A program made the translations under genes and the position numbers. A stretch of DNA of 26,140 bases, taken from NCBI GenBank assembly GCA_003427395.1, contig BFEA01000673.1:172276-198415 (forward strand). The letters run 5' to 3'. The DNA comes from Chara braunii (Eukaryota; Streptophyta; Charophyceae; Charales; Characeae). Shown here one piece after another: positions 18,680 through 26,140 of this stretch (position 1 is the stretch's first letter; every line of letters begins with the position of its first letter). The notes under the pieces were generated by a model, which was not told the DNA's origin, ran no database searches, and was given only the letters and a program-made list of their open reading frames with translations.

Positions 18680-19256
18680 ATCACGGTTTCAGCACAAAGG
18701 GGTGGACCCCACTGCTCGGCGGCTGGAAAAAGTGGTTGGCCATAAATAACGGTGGAACAAGTTTGGAAAGACTTTGGCGTGTTTCCGTGGGACCCCACCG
18801 CCAAAGTCTTTCCAAGGCACCGAAAACAGCAAAACATACCCGAAAAGGAAAAGTTGGAGGGTTCCCCCCTGAAAAGGAAAGTTGGGATGGGCTTGCCCAG
18901 CCTCAAAACTGTCCGCTGTGACGTCAACTGGACGGCACCCACTCGGCCTCTTCTTTCCATGTGAGAACATGGCCGCCCCCCCCTAGTCGGTTGGCAGGCC
19001 TTCCTGGAGAGGTCGTGGAAGGATGACATCGCCCGTTTCCAGGCCGCGAACCATGTAGAAATGCTTCTAGTCTTCTGACACCTTTCCCACTACGTCCTTC
19101 GATGGTTGAGTGGGTCTAAAAAACCTTTCCAGTGTGGGTTTCCATCCAGGTTTCCAGATGAGTGGAGTCCGAAAAACACCGGCCTGGATTTTTTTTCCAG
19201 GACGTCGAGCAGTGGGATCCACCCCAAAGGCTGCATTCGCCACACCGTATGTCGAA
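18663..19256. repeat. Inverted repeat pair in the mosaic repeat region
   Basis: The stretch 18663-18750 (ggtgtggcgagg, then ggggtggaccccactgctcg, then ctggaaaaa) reappears inverted at about 19180-19256 (tttttccagg, cgagcagtgggatccacccc, cgccacacc). The arms are imperfect and about 430 bp apart. Between them lie the 17-bp hairpin and low-complexity direct repeats (gaaaaggaaagttgg twice near 18841-18885). The region is probably made of related foldback or MITE fragments. Confidence 0.5.
18763..18815. repeat. Perfect 17-bp hairpin
   Basis: TTGGAAAGACTTTGGCG (18763-18779) is the exact reverse complement of 18799-18815, with a 19-nt loop. It could be a transposon end, a small-RNA precursor arm or a chance foldback. 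No flanking gene points to a regulatory role. Confidence 0.75.
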
Positions 19257-19481
19257 GTCCCAGGATAAGCAAAGTTTTGTTGTTAGAAACGGAAAAGAAA
19301 AGACAAGAAGAAGAAGAAGAAGCCATGGAATGTCCAGGCAGCGCCAGTACCCGGGACCCTCATAGATGTCGAAATCCGCTGCAGGCAGGCCTTTCTACAC
19401 CCATGTCTAAACCACTTCTCTGTCGATTGTCTATGTGTTTTGAACGTTTTTTCTTTGACAGCCTGTGTGACAAAAATATAC

Positions 19482-19653
19482 AGTGGCCTAACTCAGTTGG
19501 TAAGGCTCGCAAGTGGCATTCAGGAGGTTGTGGGCTCAATCCCCATTGACCTCATGTACCTTCCTGGGCATGGTTGGCGCCCGCCACCTAGAGATAGACC
19601 ACTGGATCCCCCGATTGGCATTAAGTCTACTGATATTAAGTCTACTGATGTTC
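19482..19653 (+). mobile_element. SINE copy 1 (tRNA-headed, 3'-truncated)
   Basis: The head contains an A-box-like taactcagttgg (about 19489-19500) and a B-box-like gggctcaatcccc (about 19532-19544), internal RNA polymerase III promoter elements of a tRNA-derived SINE. The body (ccgccacctagagatag and following) matches copies 2 and 3. Similarity stops after gatgttca and no poly(A) remains. A perfect 15-bp tandem duplication of ATTAAGTCTACTGAT (19620-19649) lies near the break. No target duplication was identified. Confidence 0.75.
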
Positions 19654-19857
19654 AGAAGCTGTAGAGGGGCAGGTTCTTTTTCGGTCATGGTTAAATGGAC
19701 TCCGCCTTTCGACAGGGCACGGGTGTCACGGAACAGTCCCTGACAATGCAAATTTGAACGCAATTCTTGCAAGGCAGGTGGGGCACTTTCAAATTTCTGT
19801 CTCCTGCAGGCAGGAGGAAAAGAATGGGGGAGCGTGGCTGACGAGCGAACCATTCTG

Positions 19858-20101
19858 AGGGCCTAGCCACACCACTGTCAAAAGGCGAAAGAATTTGACT
19901 GCTGTCAGAATAAATTCGACAGCCTCCCTTTGACAGTTTGCCCCCCTTTAGCCACACAGCACTGTAGAGCGGACGCACTTGTGAATGCAAGATGGAAAAA
20001 GACGAGCGCCCCTGAGGGTAGGACAAACATTAGTCCATCCCGACCTCACGCCCACTCACCAAATTTCGAACAGAAGTCGATGGTGCAGCCGAGGACTGTC
20101 G
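19858..20101. repeat. GCCACAC/TGTCGAAA repeat, copy 2 (left part)
   Basis: Matches copy 1 (18224 onward) with deletions: gggcctagccacacca, an aactgtcag-like segment, then agccacacagca and ctgagggtaggacaaacattagtcc, aligning with 18381-18481. It is interrupted by SINE copy 2. The sequence resuming after the SINE (aacaggctgggga, 20606-20618) aligns with gcaggctgggga near 18551-18562 of copy 1, so the SINE landed inside this repeat. Confidence 0.5.
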
Positions 20102-20115
20102 AAAGCATCCGAGTA
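20102..20115. repeat. Target-site duplication of SINE copy 2, left
   Basis: AAAGCATCCGAGTA is repeated at 20593-20606 at the end of the poly(A) tail; the first As of the right copy merge with the tail. A 14-bp duplication with poly(A) is typical of LINE-assisted (target-primed) insertion. Confidence 0.88.
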
Positions 20116-20595
20116 GTGACCAGCGGCCTATCTCAGTTGGTAAGGCACGCAAGTGGCATTCAGGAGGTCTTGGGTTCAATCCCCACTGGCCTCATCTACC
20201 TTCCTGGGCAAGCTTGGCGCCTGCCACCTAGAGATATGCCGTTGGTCCCCCCGAGTGGCATTGAGCAGAGACTGCTGATGTTCATAGGGGGAGGGGACCG
20301 TAGGGGAGGCACAGTGACTGGCCCATCGAAGAAGCTCGGTCCTGATGCTACCGGCTGACCCCTGGCCGGTATCGCCCACCTGCTGTAGCAGGTATCGCAC
20401 CGGCTGGTGGGTGCAGCTCCCGCATGTTCCCTCGTTGTAGGCTTGAGCACGGATGTGGCTGCTACGGGGTTCCCCGTAATACTATAATGACAATAAAAAA
20501 AAGGCCTGAAAGGCCGTCCTGTCCGGATTTGACAGGTAATTGAATTGTTTGGGCTTAAAGCATTAGCCTTTTAACAAAAAAAAAAAAAAAAAAAA
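20116..20595 (+). mobile_element. SINE copy 2 (complete, with poly(A) and target duplication)
   Basis: A complete copy of about 480 bp. The tRNA-like head has tatctcagttgg (A box, about 20129-20140) and gggttcaatcccc (B box, about 20172-20184). The body contains ccacctagagata and ctaccggctgacccctggcc. A tail region (aaggcctgaaaggcc onward) is related to copy 3, and it ends in 20 As (20576-20595). An internal A run near 20495-20503 suggests the tail is composite. It is transcribed left to right and would need a partner LINE for mobility. The head is not a functional tRNA: the cloverleaf beyond the boxes is not preserved. Confidence 0.88.
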
Positions 20596-20606
20596 GCATC
20601 CGAGTA
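20593..20606. repeat. Target-site duplication of SINE copy 2, right
   Basis: Right copy of AAAGCATCCGAGTA, overlapping the last As of the tail. Beyond it the host repeat resumes. Confidence 0.85.
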
Positions 20607-20768
20607 ACAGGCTGGGGATTGGGGAAAGTCATAGAACCTCCCGGCTATGAAACCTTTGTATCCTTTTCCCCCAAACGGGGAAACACGGATCTACCAAATC
20701 CACAAATGTACTATTCCTGTGCCCATTTGTCAGGCTGAGCGGCCTGGGAAGCCACGGGGCAAGGGATT

Positions 20769-20796
20769 TTGCGGTCACCTCTGGAGGTGACCGCAA
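20769..20796. repeat. Short perfect palindrome followed by an echo
   Basis: TTGCGGTCACCTC (20769-20781) pairs exactly with 20784-20796 across a 2-nt centre, followed by a T-rich run. A related unit (gcggtgactgcaatgcgc, about 20823-20840, again followed by Ts) lies just downstream. It looks terminator-like, but in nuclear plant DNA this is more likely a repeat relic. Confidence 0.6.
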
Positions 20797-21073
20797 TGCC
20801 TTTTTTGTTTTTTTGTTTTTTTTGCGGTGACTGCAATGCGCTTTTTGTTTTTTGCATTTTCTTCCAAATTTGGCAAAATTTCGTTTACAAAAGTTCTTGC
20901 ACAATTAGTGGATGGAGCCCTGTGACCAGCCAAGTACCAAATCCCCATTTCTCCAGACGGCCATGACCTTGTCCCATCTGAAAAGGTACAGCACTGTGAC
21001 GTGAACCATGCCCAAAATCTTAAATAGGCCCTTTCCAAATCCACATATTTTGGGGATTTGGGGTCGCTGTGTG

Positions 21074-21486
21074 AGTATGCCCTCAGTTGGTAACGCAGGC
21101 AAGTGGCATTCAGGAGGTCTTGGGTTCAATCCCCATTGGCCTCATGTACCTTCCTGGGCATGCTTGGCGCCCGCCACCTAGAGATAGCCCGTTGGTCCCC
21201 CCAATTGGCATTAAAACGCAGTCTCTGCTGATGTTCATAGGGGAAGGGGTAATGGGGGAGGCATAGCGACTGGCCACTCAGATGATGTTGGGTCCCTCTG
21301 CTACCGGCTGTCCCCTGGCCGGTGTCCCCCATTGGGGGTTCCCTGAAGGCACTCAAGGCCACCCTGGGCTGAAAAGGCCATCCGATGTCAGATAAGACAC
21401 AATATTGAATTTACCTGGGCTGGTTAGTCCGATGATAATACCTCAAGGCCATCGCCCTTTCAAAAAAAAAAAAAAAAAAAAAAAAA
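21074..21486 (+). mobile_element. SINE copy 3 (diverged head, poly(A) tail)
   Basis: Same family and orientation as copies 1 and 2: cctcagttggtaacgc (degraded A box, about 21081-21096), gggttcaatcccc (B box, about 21121-21133), body with ccgccacctagagatag, ctaccggctgtcccctggcc, and a tail ending in 25 As (21462-21486). The head is more altered than in copy 2 and the exact left edge is uncertain. No clear target duplication was found, consistent with an older insertion. Confidence 0.82.
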
Positions 21487-22037
21487 GGAATCCGCTATCA
21501 CCGCAAGAGAGACTTCTGAACTCCTTCATTTTTTTGATTTTTTTTTGAAACTCTTTGATTTGTGAGATGATCTCTGTCCATCGCAGTTACTTCAAAACTA
21601 TTAAAGTCAGTCGGTTAAAATTGAGAAGATTCAGTAACAGAATGCGGAGTTGGTGACAACTACTACAAGCCCAATGCTACAGTGCCGTAACACTTTTACA
21701 CGTCCGCGACAGCCAATGATGGCAAGACGTCCAGCGCATACCCGGTCTTGCTCTAAGATACCTTTCGCTGAATCTAATGAATGCTGCACACATCGAAATA
21801 TTACCAGTTTCAGGTCTTGGCACGCACGGTGACTTTCACCTGCCAGCAAGTGAAAGATTTCAACACCTTCCAGCCTGCTGGCTGTGCGCAAGGCAGAACA
21901 CCTTCCATGTAACAGTTAATAAGCAGGTCAGGAGCTAGAATTCTACCCAATACTACAATGCTAGTGGCTATCCCTCGCTGAGACACAAATGAATACATAT
22001 ATAAGAGTATTGAATTTTACAGTTCTCATCCGTTCCC
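21487..22037 (-). other. Sequence downstream of the receptor kinase, no gene seen
   Basis: It probably holds the 3' UTR and terminator of the kinase gene. It is AT-richer than the coding region. Short open frames on both strands lack recognisable domains. I could not place a convincing polyadenylation signal. Confidence 0.45.
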
Positions 22038-24878
22038 TCACTCTAGGAGCACTTTGTGATGCTCTTGTGACTCGGCATCATCGTCCTTGCAGATGGTATC
22101 CTCGGCCTCTGACATCGCCAGAAGGTACTCCATGTCCATTGTTCTGATCAAGAAGTCCCATCCTACATCGAGAAGCATGCTGTGGAAGCGCTGCACAATA
22201 GCTCGCATTGCCGGCCTTGACCCATAATCCTCATGGACACATTCCCACGCCAGTCTGAAAGTGTTCACCACCATCTGCCTCGTAGAGTCTCCCGCCATCT
22301 GATCCCACAAACAGCGGTCAAGAATAGCACGTGGCACGTCCAGGCTCGGGTCTTGGGCTGTTTCACTGTCGCCCCGAAGGAAAGGCTTCACCCAGTCCAC
22401 AAGTGTCTGCCATCCCACCCCAGAAGGCGCCCGCGTGACCACCTTCCTTCCCGTCAGCAGCTCCAGTACAAGAACCCCAAAGGAGTACACATCATTCTTC
22501 TTGGACAGCTCGCCTCTCAGCATGTACTCCGGCGACATGTACCCGAAGGTGCCACCAATGTGAGATGTGATAACAACGTGGTCGTGCCCTGTGTCCAGCA
22601 CCCTCTCCCCGATGGCCGCCAGTCCGAAGTCAGCCAGGACTACGTAAAGTCTGTCCCCACAGTCATCGCCAAGCAGGACGTTGCTGCTCTTGATGTCCCG
22701 ATGAATGATGGGAGGCTTGGCATCATCGTGTAGGTACTGGAGTCCCCTGGCAATCTGGAAGGCAATGCTCATGCGCTCCTGGAGAGTGAGCGGCGGAGGA
22801 GAATCCTCTGCGAGTTCCCTCTGGTTAGCAGTGTGAGGGAACAGCCGCTCGTGCAAGCATCCGCCTCTGAAGTAAGGGTACACCAAGATGCACTGGTTGC
22901 CCTCCTGGCAGTAACCAGTGAGCTGGATGAGATTGACGTGATTAACTGCACTGAGAGTGTTCACCTCCGCCACGAACTGGTTCCGTTTCACGTCCGTCAG
23001 CTCACCGGTCATCACCTTGATTGCCACGTCCTTGCCATCGAGCGAGCCCCTGTAGACTTTCCCGAACGCCCCTTTGTCCCCGATGCGATAGGTCTCGCTA
23101 AAATTCTCCGTGCAATCCGACAGCAGTTTCCAACCAAACTGCTTGACGCGCGACGGCCTCAGTCCCCAGAAATCCATAGCAGTGCAGTCCTGTACGGATG
23201 AAGTCGTCGGCCGGGCGAGAACGGTACGGTTAATACTGACCGGTTCCAAAGCTCGACGTCGACGCTTTACAAAACCGCGAACGCTAAACCCGATGCAGAT
23301 TGCTATTGCTATAAATATAAATATCAGAGGAGCATATAAAACTAAATATACAGTGTATGCTAGATTAAGCCGCAGGGTGGGTACAATAACTTCTATGAAA
23401 TAGATCACGCCTGCGAGTCCCGACGATGGCAGATTGACAGGAAAAAAACTCAGTGCAAGTTTATATCCCAGCATGGAATTGATGTCGCTGTCTAATACCA
23501 TGTACGGTTCGTTTTCACAAGGGCTCAGTTCCGACCCGTTCAGCGGAACGCGATACACGCTGCCATCGCTGGTTCCAACGTAGAGGCTTAAGCCGTCGCT
23601 GTCGTTACCGAGTGCCAATGCCGTAACATCCGCTTCTCCGAAATAATGTGGGAGCACCCGCTTTTCTTTGAGACTACTGCAGGGCCCCCAGAGTTTGAAG
23701 ACCGCAACTGTGTTGTTTGCGGTCGTGAACACGTGACATCCTTGAGGCGTTGCAACCACGTCCATCTCTTTCCCCAGGAAAGGAACGAAAGGGGGTGCGA
23801 TTGAAGACTGGTCGAAATGTCCATCCCCAAGCTCCCTCCCGAACAACCCGTCATTAGAAGTCACGGAGTAAAGGCAACTGCCGTCAGAGACAAGGCTTCC
23901 AGACTGGAACTCCTCGTCAGGATCGATACCCATTTGAAAGTCCAAATGGGACACCTGGTTCAGAGGGCTGTTAGGAAGCCCGACATCGTTCACGGTGACG
24001 TTAATTAATGCAGAATCAAGTTGCAAATAGTAAAGAAAACCCTTGTTAGACTCTAACGCCCACGCCTGGACCAATTTGCTCAATGGGTCGGAGGACGACC
24101 GAGAGCCGTCAGCGAGCGACAAAGATGTGAACCTGGAGCGATTTTGGTCACCCGATATGGTTCCACTGTCCCATATTACTTTCGGGTCCCCATTGGTTAC
24201 GCTCAAGACGAGATGCATCCCATCTTTCGACAGACCCATTCCTGTCACGTGAGCCCCTCCAAAATCCGCTGGTTCGCGGATTATTGTCCCGTTAGGCTGC
24301 CCGAATGGCCACATGTAACTTATCAAGGAGTCGTCGTCCTCCTGCGGGCCGGAACCGTTGCCGTCCTGCACCTGCGATAAGTTCAGTCTCCTAATCGACA
24401 ACGCCCGACCCTCGAGAATACCATGCACTGGGCCGGACTGGTGCAGGATATAATACAATTCACCCGAGCCTACCACCAGGTCCGTAATTACTGACCGGCA
24501 CTCTTCCCCCGCCGTCTCATTCGCCCGCGGGGTATGCAACGTCACGCGCGTGACGGAACCGTTTACAAACGGCGAATACTCTATCTGCTGCTCTTTCTGC
24601 GGTGCCGCTGGAGCGGCACTCGTCGACTCCTGAAGAAGGCGATCACCCGCGTGCCAGCTGGGCTTGGAGGCAAGACTCCGAAGCCCGGTTCTAAGAGCTG
24701 ATCCCCGGCACGCTGTGAGTACGAGGACCAGATAACAGCCACACACCATAGTGACTGCTGCTATTGCCATCAAATAGACTGTGACCAATCGCGCTCGGGC
24801 ACAGAAATAGACGCGAAGACGCCTGCAATAATCACATAAAGCGATATAAAGGTCCGTAACAGGACAGGGGAGCTTCAT
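22038..24878 (-). CDS. Receptor-like protein kinase with unusual extracellular domain
   Basis: An uninterrupted 946-codon frame. Residues 31-57 form a hydrophobic signal-anchor or signal sequence; Met37 could be a shorter start giving a classical signal peptide. Residues about 60-500 lie outside the membrane and hold ten N-glycosylation sequons (N106, 120, 166, 174, 196, 246, 293, 388, 425, 447) but no LRR, LysM, lectin or malectin signature. Repeated blocks such as G-L-S-K-D-G-M-H-L-V, V-V-A-T-P-Q-G-C-H-V and L-Y-V-G-T-S-D-G-S-V-Y look like beta-propeller (NHL/WD-like) blades. A membrane segment at about 507-533 is followed by the stop-transfer KRRRR. The kinase domain (about 597-905) has VAIK (K621), E638, HRDIKSSN (H726-N733), DFG (D750), GTFGYMSPEY and DVYSFGVLVLELLTGRK. 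It is therefore an RD-type, probably active, RLK/Pelle Ser/Thr kinase. The Gly loop reads G-D-K-G-A-F-G, one residue longer than usual. Likely a plasma-membrane receptor; the ligand is unknown. The GC-rich, stop-free frame contrasts with the decayed repeats around it. Confidence 0.93.
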   Translation of the reverse strand: MKLPCPVTDLYIALCDYCRRLRVYFCARARLVTVYLMAIAAVTMVCGCYLVLVLTACRGSALRTGLRSLASKPSWHAGDRLLQESTSAAPAAPQKEQQIEYSPFVNGSVTRVTLHTPRANETAGEECRSVITDLVVGSGELYYILHQSGPVHGILEGRALSIRRLNLSQVQDGNGSGPQEDDDSLISYMWPFGQPNGTIIREPADFGGAHVTGMGLSKDGMHLVLSVTNGDPKVIWDSGTISGDQNRSRFTSLSLADGSRSSSDPLSKLVQAWALESNKGFLYYLQLDSALINVTVNDVGLPNSPLNQVSHLDFQMGIDPDEEFQSGSLVSDGSCLYSVTSNDGLFGRELGDGHFDQSSIAPPFVPFLGKEMDVVATPQGCHVFTTANNTVAVFKLWGPCSSLKEKRVLPHYFGEADVTALALGNDSDGLSLYVGTSDGSVYRVPLNGSELSPCENEPYMVLDSDINSMLGYKLALSFFPVNLPSSGLAGVIYFIEVIVPTLRLNLAYTVYLVLYAPLIFIFIAIAICIGFSVRGFVKRRRRALEPVSINRTVLARPTTSSVQDCTAMDFWGLRPSRVKQFGWKLLSDCTENFSETYRIGDKGAFGKVYRGSLDGKDVAIKVMTGELTDVKRNQFVAEVNTLSAVNHVNLIQLTGYCQEGNQCILVYPYFRGGCLHERLFPHTANQRELAEDSPPPLTLQERMSIAFQIARGLQYLHDDAKPPIIHRDIKSSNVLLGDDCGDRLYVVLADFGLAAIGERVLDTGHDHVVITSHIGGTFGYMSPEYMLRGELSKKNDVYSFGVLVLELLTGRKVVTRAPSGVGWQTLVDWVKPFLRGDSETAQDPSLDVPRAILDRCLWDQMAGDSTRQMVVNTFRLAWECVHEDYGSRPAMRAIVQRFHSMLLDVGWDFLIRTMDMEYLLAMSEAEDTICKDDDAESQEHHKVLLE

Positions 24879-24895
24879 ATCCCCAACCCGTACAG

Positions 24896-25043
24896 CTGCT
24901 CACCCACGCTTAGTATTCACGTGAGAAACCCCTCCGCCCCAGGCAAAACTGATCCTAAACTGCCCAACCGAAGTCGCCTTCCCTTACTGAACGACAAGTA
25001 CGTACTCTTGATGCGCAAGTCACCGGAGTTAGTGCATACTTAC
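24896..25043 (-). other. Possible intron in the kinase 5' UTR
   Basis: On the minus strand CAG|GTAAGT (donor at 25043) is a perfect plant splice-donor match. Downstream lie TACTAAG (24909-24915, branch-point-like) and GAGCAG (acceptor near 24896-24900), leaving only about 18 bases before the ATG at 24878. No pyrimidine tract is strong and the branch-to-acceptor spacing is short, so this is a prediction. Confidence 0.4.
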
Positions 25044-25848
25044 CTGAATTGGATTGCCTGGACTGAATCCATCCCTGAAGAAGGACAAATGCAGCCGGCA
25101 CAGACCCAGTGGGAGTGTTTGCCGTCACTGAGCTAGCACTCTAACGCTGACTGGCTGTGATGTAGATGGAGGTTCTGCCAATATCTTCCATTCTGCGAGC
25201 CGTCGGCAGCCACGCGGTGACACGAAGCACGGTCATCCGCGGGCATTGAGCGGCTCAATCGAACACCAATTACGACCCAAAAATGAACTAAACAAAAAAC
25301 GTCGATCCAAAAATGAACTAAACAAAAAACGCCGATCCAAAAATGAACTAAAAAAAAAACGGCGGGTGAATTCATCCCTCAAGCTCATCTGCGCTCAGCC
25401 GCTATTCCTATTCTTTGCTCCCCTGCGGTCGCTGCCTCCATGGTGTTCCCGAGGGTTTCGAACGATCATGGCAGTCGTCACGTCAACTTAGCAAAGTTCA
25501 CAAACCAGCGGTACATACCAATGATGCCAGGTTTGCTCAACGGAAACCGACATCACGTCGTGACAAAAAAAAAGAAAAAAAGAGATCTTCGCTATCCAAA
25601 AATCAGAGACTGGATGTCGACGGCTCATGCAATGGAAAAGCAGTTGCTTCGTTGCTGACAAAATGATAATCAAATTCAGAGAGTGAAGAGACGGGACAGG
25701 TGGCGACGGGAGAAGCGCCGGCCTTGTACCGTCAAAAGAGGCGGCATCACTATGGCGGGCCGTCTCTGACTGTGCCCTGAGACATATCCCTGAAAATGTG
25801 TCGAGGGNAGTGTGACAAGTAAGGATCTTCTCAGAGCGAGCGAGCAAA
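25044..25848 (-). other. Upstream region of the kinase gene, no other gene seen
   Basis: It presumably holds the promoter and 5' leader. I found no convincing TATA box at a fixed distance. The 30-bp tandem array (25273-25362), an A-rich run near 25565-25580 and one undetermined base (n at 25808) are the notable items. Short frames on both strands show no known domain. Confidence 0.45.
25273..25362. repeat. Three-copy 30-bp tandem repeat
   Basis: Units at 25273-25302, 25303-25332 and 25333-25362 share CCAAAAATGAACTAAA and differ at few positions. The first two keep AACAAAAAACG, and the third has C to A in that run. At 30 bp (ten codons) the array stays open in several frames and creates repetitive peptides, probably without meaning. 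Confidence 0.95.
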
Positions 25849-25850
25849 CG

Positions 25851-25902
<52 letters not shown>
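25849..25902. repeat. (CG)n-(GA)n compound microsatellite
   Basis: Nine CG units (25849-25866) run directly into an AG/GA array to 25902. Such tracts can form Z-DNA or triplex structures. The undetermined base at 25808 lies nearby, so local assembly may be less certain. Confidence 0.97.
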
Positions 25903-25903
<1 letters not shown>

Positions 25904-26106
25904 AGGGGTGGAGAGGCGGGCGGGCTGTAAGGAACTCTCAATGGGGCAGCTTACGCAACGGAACTTCGACATGTAATCGCATGTGCAACATAGGAGTCCA
26001 GTAGAGAAGCGCCAGCCAGTGCACGACTAGAGCAGTGGGTGAGAGTATGCTTTTGCGATGGAGATCCCTTGTCCCGCCAACGTGACAACTGACGGTGACA
26101 AACTGC

Positions 26107-26108
<2 letters not shown>

Positions 26109-26139
<31 letters not shown>

Positions 26140-26140
26140 A
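26109..26140. repeat. (CG)n-(CA)n microsatellite at the window edge
   Basis: A short CG run (26109-26117) is followed by CA repeats to the last base of the window. The array is cut by the window boundary, so its full length is unknown. Confidence 0.97.

Noticed and set aside
20118-20190. tRNA gene
   Set aside because: A- and B-box motifs are present, but the acceptor and anticodon stems do not form a proper cloverleaf and the copy continues into a SINE body with poly(A).
22233-22733. Plus-strand 166-codon frame
   Set aside because: Antisense shadow of the GC-rich kinase domain.
25273-25362. CRISPR-like array
   Set aside because: Repeats are contiguous with no unique spacers and the context is a plant nuclear genome; it is a minisatellite.

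Overview
This is eukaryotic, plant-lineage DNA: one intact gene for a plant-type (RLK/Pelle) receptor kinase beside about 21 kb of nested transposable elements. The kinase, an initiator-Met-like primer-binding site, a plant-style LINE and tRNA-headed SINEs all point to a streptophyte (charophyte alga, bryophyte or other non-crop plant). A large repeat-rich genome such as a stonewort's would fit, but the species cannot be fixed from this window. No prokaryotic genes, rRNA, true tRNA or CRISPR array were seen.

Layout. 1-1218: degenerate repeats, A/T and G tracts and a (GA)44 microsatellite. 1219-18196: one old Ty3/gypsy-type LTR retrotransposon on the minus strand, flanked by a GTGC duplication. 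Its 5' LTR is at 16184-18196 and its 3' LTR at 1219-6464. Reading leftwards from the primer-binding site (16171-16183) come gag (16038-14890), a linker, protease, reverse transcriptase, RNase H, a PHD-finger-like zinc domain, integrase, and a further degenerate 3' ORF with acidic runs. All the genes are broken. Two later elements sit inside it: a 5'-truncated LINE in the 3' LTR (2836-5670) and a 1.49-kb foldback DNA element in the integrase gene (9302-10793).

18197-21486: a mosaic of short repeats built on GCCACAC and TGTCGAAA motifs, hairpins, and three same-orientation SINE copies, one with a clear 14-bp target duplication. 22038-24878 (minus): a 946-codon receptor kinase with a ten-sequon ectodomain of unrecognised type, probably with an intron in its 5' UTR. 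25044-26140: its upstream region, with a three-copy 30-bp tandem repeat, microsatellites and one undetermined base (25808).

The most interesting points are the PHD-like finger between RNase H and integrase, the extra ORF overlapping pol by ATGA, C-to-T-type loss of key residues in gag, protease, RT and integrase, the foldback element whose removal restores the integrase frame, and the receptor kinase's unusual ectodomain.
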